From Gammaproteobacteria bacterium (lineage in GTDB: Bacteria; Pseudomonadota; Gammaproteobacteria; Pseudomonadales; Balneatricaceae), in contig JASMLZ010000003.1 of the NCBI GenBank assembly GCA_030748435.1, positions 1 to 47,096 on the forward strand: 47,096 nucleotides of DNA. Direction: 5' to 3'. The translations under genes were made by a program, and so were the position numbers. The stretch's first letter is position 1. The number at the start of each line of letters is the position of its first letter. Under the pieces are notes generated by a model that saw only the letters and a list, made by a program, of their open reading frames with translations, had not been told where the DNA came from and did not search any database. Of the stretch, positions 35,271-44,856 are shown one piece after another.

Positions 35271-35286
35271 TTGACCGTTTGGTAAA
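35271..35286 (+). promoter_or_regulatory. RutR-like operator
   Basis: TTGACCGTTTGGTAAA matches the enterobacterial RutR consensus TTGACCAnnTGGTCAA at 12 of 14 defined positions. RutR is the TetR-family regulator of pyrimidine catabolism that responds to uracil. The site lies 154 bp upstream of the first gene of the pyrimidine degradation cluster. Confidence 0.55.
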
Positions 35287-35439
35287 ATTTTGTTAAAAAA
35301 ATCAACACAGTATCGTAAAGGTTATCTTTATTTTCTGCTAATTTGACTGCGGTTTTCTAGCTTTTGGGTAATCTTTTTTATAATTAGTTCTTTTAAATCA
35401 AGGTGTTATCTGATTATCAAAGCATAAAAGGGTGTCTGC

Positions 35440-36306
35440 ATGGCTATAATAAAATCTGCATTAATTCAAATGGGCCTTAAGGGAGACACCAGTATGTCGC
35501 CTTTGCAAATTAGAGATTTGATGTTGGAGGCCCATGTACCGCTTATTGACCAGGCCGGCCAGGCTGGTGTCCAAATACTCTGTTTTCAAGAAGTTTTTAC
35601 TCAACCCTACTTTTGTCCAAGTCAGGACAAGCGCTGGTATGCTGCTGCTGAATCGATTCCAGGTGGCTATACCACAGGGTTGATGCAGGAATATGCTAAA
35701 AAATACCAGATGGTCATCATTGTGCCTATTTATGAAGAAGCCATGCCTGGTGTTTACTACAACACAGCTGCAGTGATTGATGCAGACGGCACTTATCTGG
35801 GTAAATATCGAAAAACGCATATCCCTCAAGTGGCAGGATTTTGGGAAAAATTCTTCTTTAAACCGGGTGCCTCTGACTGGCCAGTGTTCGATACTGCCTA
35901 TGGCAAGGTGGGTGTCTATATTTGTTATGACCGGCACTTCCCTGAAGGTTGGCGTGCTTTGGCCTTGCGCGGAGCCGAGATAATCTATAATCCTTCGGCT
36001 ACCGTTGCTGGTATTTCCAAATACTTGTGGGAACTGGAACAACCCGCATCAGCAGCAGCTAATGGTGTCTATATTGCTGCTATCAATAGAGTGGGTACGG
36101 AAGCACCATGGAATATTGGCGAGTTTTATGGCTCCAGTTATTTTGTTAATCCAAGGGGCGAAATTGAAGCCCAAGCCAGTGCTACAGAAGATGAATTACT
36201 GATTCATGATATCGATATGGATATGGTTCGGCAGGTACGTGATGGATGGCAGTTCTTCCGTGATCGTCGCCCTGAAACCTATACCCCCCTGACTGATCTC
36301 AACTAG
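35440..36306 (+). CDS. Beta-ureidopropionase, nitrilase superfamily (N-carbamoyl-beta-alanine amidohydrolase)
   Basis: This enzyme hydrolyses N-carbamoyl-beta-alanine to beta-alanine, CO2 and ammonia, the third step of reductive pyrimidine breakdown. The 288-aa protein has the nitrilase triad Glu51 (CFQEVF), Lys125 (YRKTHIP) and Cys162 (VYICYDRHFPEGWR). It resembles the bacterial N-carbamoylputrescine/ureidopropionase branch, but its neighbours (dihydropyrimidinase, PreTA) favour the pyrimidine role. It is the first gene after the RutR-like site and is followed by the ABC transporter genes after 47 nt. Confidence 0.87.
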   Translation: MAIIKSALIQMGLKGDTSMSPLQIRDLMLEAHVPLIDQAGQAGVQILCFQEVFTQPYFCPSQDKRWYAAAESIPGGYTTGLMQEYAKKYQMVIIVPIYEEAMPGVYYNTAAVIDADGTYLGKYRKTHIPQVAGFWEKFFFKPGASDWPVFDTAYGKVGVYICYDRHFPEGWRALALRGAEIIYNPSATVAGISKYLWELEQPASAAANGVYIAAINRVGTEAPWNIGEFYGSSYFVNPRGEIEAQASATEDELLIHDIDMDMVRQVRDGWQFFRDRRPETYTPLTDLN

Positions 36307-36353
36307 CGGTTTTACTAGCCTGGCTCAACAATAACAATAAAAGGAACTTGGAA

Positions 36354-37160
36354 TTGAATTTAGAAAGTGTAAATGCGGCGACCAACAAAGTGGCCGAAGT
36401 AGATGATGTCTATTTGGACTTTCACACCAAAGATGGTGTTGTTGCGGCATTATCTAATGTGAATCTATGTATCACTGCTGGTGAATTTGTCTCTTTTATT
36501 GGTCCATCCGGCTGTGGTAAAACCACCCTGATGAGGGTGCTGGCCGATCTGGAGCAACCAACGAGCGGATCGGTGCTGGTAAACGGCATGCATCCCTCCC
36601 AAGCACGTAAAGAAAGGGCATACGGTTATGTATTTCAGGCACCAGCCCTTTTGCCCTGGCGTACGGTACAAGACAACGTCTTATTGCCATTGGAAATAAT
36701 GGGTGTTGATAAAGACAAGCAGCAGCAACTGGCTGAGGAATATTTGCAGCTGGTTAATTTATCAGGTTTTGAAGCCAAATATCCGTGGCAATTGTCTGGC
36801 GGCATGCAGCAACGTGTCTCCATTGCTCGAGCCCTCAGCGTGAAGCCGCAATTGCTGTTTATGGACGAGCCATTTGGTGCTCTGGATGAAATTACTCGTG
36901 ACCATCTAAATGAACAGTTATTGCGTCTTTGGCAACAAACCCAGAAAACCGTTGTCTTTGTCACTCACTCAATACCTGAAGCCGTGTTTTTATCCAGTCG
37001 TATCGTGGTTATGTCGCCCCGCCCCGGTCGTATTATTGATGTTATCGACTGTGATCTGCCCGCTGACCGGACTTTGGATATTCGTGAAACCCCTGAGTTT
37101 TTAACCATTGCCCAGCGTGTGCGCACGGGTTTAGCTGCAGGCCATAATGATGACAGCTAA
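36354..37160 (+). CDS. ABC transporter ATP-binding protein (TauB/SsuB/ThiZ type) for pyrimidines or related compounds
   Basis: This ATPase belongs to the nitrate/sulfonate/taurine-like importer family. It has Walker A GPSGCGKTT, signature LSGGMQQRVSIARAL, Walker B LLFMDEPFGALDE and the switch VTHSIPEAVFLSSR. Starts are TTG: AAGGAA at 36341-36346 fits TTG 36354 (7-nt spacing), while TTG 36348 is too close. It overlaps the first permease gene by 14 nt. Lying between beta-ureidopropionase and dihydropyrimidinase genes, the transporter probably brings in uracil, thymine, dihydropyrimidines or hydantoins; the ligand cannot be read from the sequence. Confidence 0.9.
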   Translation: MNLESVNAATNKVAEVDDVYLDFHTKDGVVAALSNVNLCITAGEFVSFIGPSGCGKTTLMRVLADLEQPTSGSVLVNGMHPSQARKERAYGYVFQAPALLPWRTVQDNVLLPLEIMGVDKDKQQQLAEEYLQLVNLSGFEAKYPWQLSGGMQQRVSIARALSVKPQLLFMDEPFGALDEITRDHLNEQLLRLWQQTQKTVVFVTHSIPEAVFLSSRIVVMSPRPGRIIDVIDCDLPADRTLDIRETPEFLTIAQRVRTGLAAGHNDDS

Positions 37161-38067
37161 AGTATCCATACAAGTCCAGCGCAAACCCGGCAATGTCATT
37201 CCTGTGCTCACCGTGGTGATGGCCATTATTCTGGTCTGGTACGCTGGTGCCATCTACCTCAATAGCCCACAGATTATTGAGCGTTATGAAAAAAAGAGCA
37301 TTGACTGGACGGTTAGCCAGCTCGCCAGTGACAGCTGGAATATGAAACGAGCAGTCTTACCATCGCCTCATCAGGTGGCAGTGGAATTAAAGAAGACGAT
37401 TGTTGACAAAAATATAACCTCTAAGAGAAGCCTGGTTTATCATGCCGGCATTACCTTGTCTTCTACTTTGTTGGGGTTTGTGTTGGGAGCAGGTTTAGGA
37501 GTTATTCTGGCGGTGGGTATTGTCTATGTAGAAACCCTTGATAAAAGCCTGATGCCGTGGATTATTACTTCGCAAACCATACCCATATTGGCTCTGGCCC
37601 CTATGGTTATAGTGGTATTTGGTGCCTTGGGAATTACCGGCCTGTTGCCTAAATCATTAATATCCATGTATCTGTGCTTTTTTCCGGTGGCCGTTGGTAT
37701 GGTAAAGGGTTTACGTTCTCCCCAGCCCATGCTTTTGGATCTGTTGAACACCTACAGCGCCAGTAGGTGGCAAGTGTTCTGGCGTTTACGCCTGCCGTCG
37801 GCGGCACCGTTTTTGTTTGCCAGTTTGAAGGTCGCTATTGCGGCGAGCTTGGTGGGTGCGATTGTTGCCGAGTTACCCACCGGCGGACAGTCGGGTCTGG
37901 GTTCACGCTTACTTTCCGGTTCCTATTATGGTCAAACTAATCTTATCTGGGCGGCGTTGATTGTGGCAGCAGTCATGTCTGCCGGTCTGGTATCACTGGT
38001 GGGTGTTATTGAGCGCAAAGTTTGTCGGCGCTTGGCTGGTGGGCAGGAGGTTAGCCATGGGCATTAA
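37147..38067 (+). CDS. ABC transporter permease (TauC/SsuC type), first subunit
   Basis: The 306-aa permease has a transmembrane helix at about 19-38, then a periplasmic stretch up to about residue 95, and the five-helix BPD transporter core from about 98. The EAA-type loop is LLNTYSASRWQVFWRLRLPSAAP. The segment between the first helix and the core (RYEKKSIDWTVSQLASDSW and following) is longer than in simple SsuC proteins. The start ATG lies within the ATPase gene, and a second ATG follows at once. Its 3' end overlaps the next permease by 11 nt. Confidence 0.88.
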   Translation: MMTAKVSIQVQRKPGNVIPVLTVVMAIILVWYAGAIYLNSPQIIERYEKKSIDWTVSQLASDSWNMKRAVLPSPHQVAVELKKTIVDKNITSKRSLVYHAGITLSSTLLGFVLGAGLGVILAVGIVYVETLDKSLMPWIITSQTIPILALAPMVIVVFGALGITGLLPKSLISMYLCFFPVAVGMVKGLRSPQPMLLDLLNTYSASRWQVFWRLRLPSAAPFLFASLKVAIAASLVGAIVAELPTGGQSGLGSRLLSGSYYGQTNLIWAALIVAAVMSAGLVSLVGVIERKVCRRLAGGQEVSHGH

Positions 38068-39223
38068 CCCTGCTGTATTAGGTCGCTTTGGTTCGGTCAG
38101 TGGAGTGGCCTTGTTATGTGCGCTATTGGCGCTATGGCTACCTTGGTCTGGCACTGAGGGTGTGGCTGTCAGCCTTAGTGGCTGGCAACAAATACCATGG
38201 TTGGTGCTGGTGCTAATAGTAACCGCCTGCGCCTTGCTTGGCATGATATCAGCCAGACACAAAAGCTGGGGAGTGTGGTTGGTTACAGCATTGACATTAT
38301 TGTCTTTGTGGTTGGTTACAGACAGCGTCCAGCAGGCTGATTTGGCAGGGCAGGCGGCATTTGGTTTTTGGCTTCTAGTGATTGCTATTGGTTGCTGCAT
38401 GTGGGTCAGTATGAGCGGTTTGGCGGCTATCAAATTGTTGCATTTGCAGGCTCAGGGGTTAATCAACCTGTTGATTCCAGTGCTGCTTGGTATTTGGGTC
38501 ATCAGTTTGTGGGAACTGGTTGTTGTAGGGTTTGCCATACCCCATGTGCTATTGCCTGCTCCCAGTGTGGTGGGTGAGGCTATCATGTCGTCCATACCGA
38601 CCTTGGCAGCTGACTTTAACCAGACAGTGATTAAGGCGGTTATTCCCGGTTTTCTGCTTGGTAATAGTGTTGGTTTTTTGGTAGCGGTGTTAGCCGATAA
38701 AGTCCCTTTCTTACGTCGTGGCTTGTTGCCCGTTGGCAATTTGGTTAGTGCCATTCCAATTGTGGGGGTAGCACCGATTATGGTTATGTGGTTTGGCTTT
38801 GATTGGCAATCAAAGGTCGCAGTGGTGGTGATTATGACCTTTTTTCCTATGTTGGTTAACACCATTACCGGATTGGCTGAGTCGGATGCCATAGAACGAG
38901 ACTTGATGCGTTCATATGGTGCTAGCTACTGGCAAAGTTTGGTTAAGTTACGTTTGCCCAATGCGTTACCATTTATTTTTAACGCACTAAAGATTAGCTC
39001 AACTTTAGCCTTGATTGGTGCCATCGTAGCCGAGTTTTTTGGTACACCGATTGTGGGTATGGGATTTCGTATATCCACTGAAGTGGGGCGTATGAATATT
39101 GAAATGGTTTGGGCATCTATCGCAGTTGCTGCTTTAGCTGGCTCATGCTTTTATGGATTGCTGGCCTTATTGGAAAGGCGGATCACTTTTTGGCATGCAT
39201 CATTTAGAAGAGGTCATGGTTAA
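38057..39223 (+). CDS. ABC transporter permease (TauC/SsuC type) with an extra N-terminal four-helix domain
   Basis: At 388 aa this permease is over 100 residues longer than usual. AGGAGG at 38045-38050 fixes the ATG at 38057. The first 130 residues carry four extra hydrophobic segments (about 12-31, 47-65, 71-88, 101-120). The typical permease begins at about 136 (LINLLIPVLLGIWVISLWEL), with the PSVVGEA motif near 168-175 and the EAA-type loop RSYGASYWQSLVKLRLPNALP. It should pair with the preceding permease as a heterodimer. What the extra helices do is unknown. Confidence 0.88.
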   Translation: MGINPAVLGRFGSVSGVALLCALLALWLPWSGTEGVAVSLSGWQQIPWLVLVLIVTACALLGMISARHKSWGVWLVTALTLLSLWLVTDSVQQADLAGQAAFGFWLLVIAIGCCMWVSMSGLAAIKLLHLQAQGLINLLIPVLLGIWVISLWELVVVGFAIPHVLLPAPSVVGEAIMSSIPTLAADFNQTVIKAVIPGFLLGNSVGFLVAVLADKVPFLRRGLLPVGNLVSAIPIVGVAPIMVMWFGFDWQSKVAVVVIMTFFPMLVNTITGLAESDAIERDLMRSYGASYWQSLVKLRLPNALPFIFNALKISSTLALIGAIVAEFFGTPIVGMGFRISTEVGRMNIEMVWASIAVAALAGSCFYGLLALLERRITFWHASFRRGHG

Positions 39224-39308
39224 CCAATAAAGACGTTTGTATAAAGCAAGGCAGCGATTAAACAGGCTTGTTGTTAAGTCTAATTAATGAAACCGTTGGA
39301 GGTGGAAA

Positions 39309-40301
39309 ATGAAGAATAAATATAATATTGGCAGCCTTATTGCCGGGCTAACACTGGTTGCTTCAAGCAGCCTGTTGCATGCCGCTGATGATGTGACACT
39401 ACAACTTAAGTGGGTAACACAAGCTCAGTTTGCTGGCTATTTTGTAGCCCAGGATCAGGGTTTCTATGCGGCAGAAGATCTTAACGTGACAATCAAACCA
39501 GGCGGGCCTGATGTGGCTCCTCCGCAAGTTATTGCGGGCGGCGGCGCAGATGTGGTTATTGACTGGATGCCATCAGCTTTAGCTTCACGTGAAAAGGGTT
39601 TGCCTTTAGTGAATATAGCCCAGCCATTTAAACGTTCAGGCATGATGCTGACTTGTCGTAAAGACAGTGGCGTTACTTCACCAGCTGATTTTAAGGATAA
39701 AACCTTGGGTGTCTGGTTTTATGGTAACGAATACCCATTCTTGAGCTGGATGAGTCGGTTGGGTCTTGCCACCGATGGCAGTGATGGTGGCGTTACTGTG
39801 CTAAAACAAGGCTTTAATGTTGATCCAATCCTACAGAAGCAAGCGCAATGTGTATCGACCATGACCTATAACGAATACTGGCAGATTATCGATGCTGGTT
39901 TGGACGCCGATGAATTGGTGACCTTTAAGTATGAGGACCAAGGCGTTGCAACCTTGGAAGATGGTCTCTATGTGCTCGAGAAGAATTTGGCTGATGCCGC
40001 TTTTGTTGACAAGATGGCACGCTTTGTTCGGGCTTCCATGAAAGGCTGGGAGTGGGCACGCAATAATCCTGATGCAGCTGCTGATATTGTGTTGGAAAAT
40101 GACCAAACAGGGGCGCAAACGGAAGAACATCAACGCCGCATGATGGCCGAAGTGAACAAGCTAACTGCTGGTGGTGGTCAGTTGTCAGCAGCCGACTATC
40201 AGCGTACGGTAGATACCTTGCTAAGTGGCGGCTCTGATCCGGTTATATCCTCACAGCCAGAAGGCGCCTGGACACAAAAGGTTTGGGATGCTGCTTTTTA
40301 A
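39309..40301 (+). CDS. ABC transporter substrate-binding protein, NMT1/ThiY-like
   Basis: This 330-aa periplasmic protein has a signal peptide ending near LLHAAD (about residue 26). It shows the NMT1/THI5-like family start LQLKWVTQAQFAGYFVAQDQ, followed by GFYAAEDLNVTIKPGGPD and VIAGGGADVVIDWMPSALA. Family members bind pyrimidine-like ligands such as the thiamine precursor formylaminopyrimidine, which fits a role in pyrimidine or hydantoin import here. Ribosome site GGAGG precedes the ATG. It closes the transporter operon; the 318-bp gap that follows has inverted repeats but no gene. Confidence 0.88.
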   Translation: MKNKYNIGSLIAGLTLVASSSLLHAADDVTLQLKWVTQAQFAGYFVAQDQGFYAAEDLNVTIKPGGPDVAPPQVIAGGGADVVIDWMPSALASREKGLPLVNIAQPFKRSGMMLTCRKDSGVTSPADFKDKTLGVWFYGNEYPFLSWMSRLGLATDGSDGGVTVLKQGFNVDPILQKQAQCVSTMTYNEYWQIIDAGLDADELVTFKYEDQGVATLEDGLYVLEKNLADAAFVDKMARFVRASMKGWEWARNNPDAAADIVLENDQTGAQTEEHQRRMMAEVNKLTAGGGQLSAADYQRTVDTLLSGGSDPVISSQPEGAWTQKVWDAAF

Positions 40302-40353
40302 TATAAGGTTTTGGGCAGATGCACGCATAACAGCGTTTGCCTAATGACTTTAT

Positions 40354-40412
40354 TGATTGATAACAATCATGCTGGTGGCCATGTTTGGGTTTATCCCAAG
40401 GATGGTCGCCAC
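40354..40412 (+). other. Structured gap with two inverted repeats before the dihydropyrimidinase gene
   Basis: The 40302-40619 gap has no convincing ORF. TGATTG (40354-40359) and CAATCA (40364-40369) form a short palindrome. An imperfect longer hairpin spans 40375-40412, with the core TTGGG-TTTAT-CCCAA flanked by CCAT/ATGG and GTGG/CCAC. With no T-tract, it may be a weak terminator of the transporter genes. A leader or promoter for hydA must lie in the remainder, but no clear -35/-10 pair stands out. Confidence 0.35.
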
Positions 40413-40601
40413 TAGGTTACTCTTGTGTAGAGAGTCATTTTGCCTGATGGTCAGATTAACCTTGATGTATTTGGTGAAATACTGGCTAAAGTAATAATGA
40501 CTGTTGCCATGTCAATTCCTGTTACTGGTTGATGCGACTTGATAGTCAAATAACGGCAACGGGTGTTGGACTCTTCCCTCAGGGCTTACCTAATCAGCTA
40601 A

Positions 40602-42062
<1,461 letters not shown>

Positions 42063-42098
42063 TTGGCATAATTAGCTGCTAGCGAAATAATGTGTAAA

Positions 42099-42121
42099 GG
42101 GGGATACAAGAGTATGCCCCC
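42099..42121 (+). terminator. Hairpin after hydA
   Basis: GGGGGATA (42099-42106) pairs with TATGCCCCC (42113-42121) with one bulged G and a 6-nt loop. No T-tract follows, so it is a weak terminator or processing hairpin. Confidence 0.35.
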
Positions 42122-42137
42122 GCATCACTCACAGACC

Positions 42138-42156
42138 AGAATACCCGGGCTATTCT
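42138..42156. promoter_or_regulatory. Near-perfect 19-bp palindrome upstream of preT
   Basis: AGAATACCCGGGCTATTCT is symmetric except for one C/C mismatch. It ends 30 bp before the preT GTG and is shaped like an operator. It does not resemble the RutR-like site. Confidence 0.35.
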
Positions 42157-42186
42157 CGAATAATTATATAACAGAGGATTTCTATC

Positions 42187-43536
42187 GTGACTGATTCTAT
42201 TTTCAAAAATCCAGGCCAAACTGCTTTTGCAGGGCATCGGTTAAGTGCAGTGGACTATCAGCAGAACTTTGCTGATATCCAAACGCCCCTTGATATCCAC
42301 AGTGCAGTGGTCGAAGCAGACCGATGTTATTACTGTTATGACGCGCCTTGTCAAACTGCATGTCCTACCAGTATTGATGTGCCCGGTTTTATCCGCATGA
42401 TTGGTCAGAAAAATGATCTTGGTGCTGCCAGCAAAATTCTGACGGAAAATATCATGGGTGGAACATGTGCCCGTGCTTGCCCGGTGGAAACCTTGTGTGA
42501 ACATGCCTGTGTAAGGCAAGGTGAAGAAGGTGGTCCGGTACAAATTGGTCTGTTACAGCGTTTTGCTACTGACCAAGTGAATCTGTCAGAGGCCAAATTC
42601 TTTACCCGGGATACGCCAACTGGCTATCGGGTGGCCATTATTGGAGCCGGCCCTGCTGGCTTGTCATGTGCTCATCGCTTGGCTGTGTTGGGGCACGAGG
42701 TGTTTATTTATGAAGCCCAGCAAAAATCAGGAGGGCTAAATGAATACGGTCTGGCGGCTTACAAGATGGCAGATGATTATGCCCAGCGCGAAGTTGAGGC
42801 TATCTTGTCTATTGGTGGCATCAACATAAAAAATGGTGTCAAGGTGGGTGAGGACATTAGCTTTGCCGAGCTGCAAACCAACTATGATGCCGTGTTTATG
42901 GGTGTTGGGTTAGGTAGCAGTAATGCCTTGCGGCTTGATGGTGAACAGGCGGAGGGCATCATTAGTGCCGTGGATTATATCCACCATTTGCGTCAGGCTG
43001 AAGACTTGGGCGAACTGCCTGTAGGTCAAGATGTGGTGGTGATTGGTGGTGGTATGACGGCTATAGATATAGCTATTCAGATTAAACGTTTGGGCGCAGC
43101 CAATGTCACCATGGCTTATCGCCGTGGTAAAGAGAATATGAGTGCCAGTCTGGAAGAACAGGAATTCGCCCTCAACGAAGGTGTGCGGATTGTACACTGG
43201 GCCCAGCCGGTAGGTTTGCAGACTAATAAAGGTTTTATTACAGGGGTGGAGTTTAAAGCGACCAATACCCCAGATTCAGACAGCTATACTATGGCAGCTG
43301 ATATGGTATTTAAAGCTATTGGGCAGAGTCTGACACCTATTGTAACGGGAGATATCGAATTTGCCCAAAGCCACGGCAAAATAGCAGTAGACGCTGAGCG
43401 GCGAACTTCCCATATGGGGATTTGGGCCGGTGGCGACTGTGTGGCTGGTGGTGATGATTTGGCCGTAACGGCGGTCCAGGATGGTAAACTTGCTGCCCTG
43501 TCTATCCACAATACGCTTACACAACAGCAAATATAG
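42187..43536 (+). CDS. preT: NAD-dependent dihydropyrimidine dehydrogenase subunit PreT
   Basis: PreT is the NADH/FAD electron-input subunit that, with PreA, reduces uracil and thymine to the dihydro forms. The 449-aa protein has N-terminal Fe-S cysteines (Cys47, 50, 55, 59 in CYYCYDAPCQTAC; Cys94, 98, 104, 108 in CARACPVETLCEHAC). Two Rossmann folds follow: GAGPAGLSCAHRLA (FAD) and IGGGMTAIDIAIQ (NADH). It ends with GIWAGGDCVAGGDDLAVTAVQDG, the FAD-site motif of this family. The start is GTG with AGAGGA upstream. preA follows after 12 nt. Confidence 0.93.
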   Translation: MTDSIFKNPGQTAFAGHRLSAVDYQQNFADIQTPLDIHSAVVEADRCYYCYDAPCQTACPTSIDVPGFIRMIGQKNDLGAASKILTENIMGGTCARACPVETLCEHACVRQGEEGGPVQIGLLQRFATDQVNLSEAKFFTRDTPTGYRVAIIGAGPAGLSCAHRLAVLGHEVFIYEAQQKSGGLNEYGLAAYKMADDYAQREVEAILSIGGINIKNGVKVGEDISFAELQTNYDAVFMGVGLGSSNALRLDGEQAEGIISAVDYIHHLRQAEDLGELPVGQDVVVIGGGMTAIDIAIQIKRLGAANVTMAYRRGKENMSASLEEQEFALNEGVRIVHWAQPVGLQTNKGFITGVEFKATNTPDSDSYTMAADMVFKAIGQSLTPIVTGDIEFAQSHGKIAVDAERRTSHMGIWAGGDCVAGGDDLAVTAVQDGKLAALSIHNTLTQQQI

Positions 43537-43548
43537 GGGGAGCAAGCC

Positions 43549-44844
43549 ATGATTGACTTAAAGTCCAATTTTATCGGTATCCAAACACCTAACCCATTTT
43601 GGCTTGCTTCGGCACCCCCAACGGACAAGGCCTATAACGTCAACCGGGCTTTTGAAGCGGGTTGGGGTGGCGTTATGTGGAAAACTCTGGGACAGGCTGG
43701 TCCTCCAATAGTCAATGTCAGTGGCCCGCGTTATGGTGCTTGGCATGGCAAAGATCGGAGTTTAATGGGGTTAAATAATATTGAGCTGATTACCGATCGT
43801 GATTTAGAGATTAACCTGACCGAAATTGCTCAGATCAAGCGCGACTGGCCTGACCGTGGGGTGGTGGTATCGCTTATGGTGCCCTGTGAAGAGCAGGCTT
43901 GGAAAGATATTCTAGTGCGTGTTGAGGACACAGGTGCAGATGGCATTGAATTAAATTTTGGTTGCCCTCACGGCATGTCAGAGCGTGGTATGGGCGCGGC
44001 TGTTGGTCAGGTGCCTGAATACGTAGAAATGGTCACTGCCTGGTGTAAACAGTACTCGTATTTGCCCACCATTGTGAAGTTGACACCTAATATTACCGAT
44101 ATTCGCAGCTCGGCCAGAGCAGCTGTGCGTGGAGGAGGTGATGCGGTATCACTGATCAATACTATTAATTCGGTTATGGGGGTTAACCTGCAGCAACTTA
44201 GGGTCTCACCGGCAACGGGTCAACAAGGTGCTCATGGTGGCTATTGTGGCCCAGCGGTAAAACCTATTGCTCTGCATATGTTGGGTGAAATCGCGCGTGA
44301 CGATCAATGTGAAGGTATCCCTATTTCAGGTATTGGTGGAGTCACCGATTGGCAGGATGCGGCTGAGTTTATGGCTTTGGGTGCCACCAATGTGCAGGTA
44401 TGCACAGCAGTTATGACCTATGGTTTCCGCATTGTTGAGGACATGATTGATGGTCTGGGCCGTTATTTGGCTGAGCAAAGGATGAGTTCGGTGGAGCAGT
44501 TAATTGGTGCGGCCGTACCGACCTTGACGGATTGGAATCAGTTGGATCTAAACTATGTTGTAAAAGCCCAGATAGACCAGAATTCCTGTATTAAATGTGG
44601 CCGTTGTTATATTGCTTGTGAGGATACCTCTCATCAGGCTATTAGTAGTGAAATCAATGGTGAACGCGGTTTTGAGGTTAAGGAAGAAGAGTGTGTTGGT
44701 TGCAATCTTTGCGTTAACGTCTGCCCCGTGGAGGACTGTATTACATTGCGTGAACTGCATGATGAAGTGGATTTGCGAACCGGTGAAAAAGTCAGTGGTG
44801 AGTATCGAAATTGGACTCAGCACCCCAATAATCCCATGGCCTGA
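43549..44844 (+). CDS. preA: NAD-dependent dihydropyrimidine dehydrogenase subunit PreA
   Basis: PreA is the catalytic subunit with an FMN TIM barrel (1-320) of the dihydroorotate dehydrogenase type. The active loop is ELNFGCPHGMSERGMGAAVGQ, containing the catalytic Cys (loop given as two parts: NFGCPHG and ERGMGAAVGQ are the key residues). The FMN phosphate site includes PISGIGGVTDW. Two [4Fe-4S] ferredoxin motifs close the chain: CIKCGRCYIAC and CVGCNLCVNVC. At 431 aa it is normal for bacterial PreA. It carries out the first step of the pathway. The next gene follows after only a few bases, with GGAGG in the gap. Confidence 0.94.
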   Translation: MIDLKSNFIGIQTPNPFWLASAPPTDKAYNVNRAFEAGWGGVMWKTLGQAGPPIVNVSGPRYGAWHGKDRSLMGLNNIELITDRDLEINLTEIAQIKRDWPDRGVVVSLMVPCEEQAWKDILVRVEDTGADGIELNFGCPHGMSERGMGAAVGQVPEYVEMVTAWCKQYSYLPTIVKLTPNITDIRSSARAAVRGGGDAVSLINTINSVMGVNLQQLRVSPATGQQGAHGGYCGPAVKPIALHMLGEIARDDQCEGIPISGIGGVTDWQDAAEFMALGATNVQVCTAVMTYGFRIVEDMIDGLGRYLAEQRMSSVEQLIGAAVPTLTDWNQLDLNYVVKAQIDQNSCIKCGRCYIACEDTSHQAISSEINGERGFEVKEEECVGCNLCVNVCPVEDCITLRELHDEVDLRTGEKVSGEYRNWTQHPNNPMA

Positions 44845-44856
44845 TGGAGGGTAGTG

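Noticed and set aside
40503-40560. Second RutR-like site before hydA (TTGATAGTCAA near 40540)
   Set aside because: It is too short and lacks the ACC/GGT core of the consensus.
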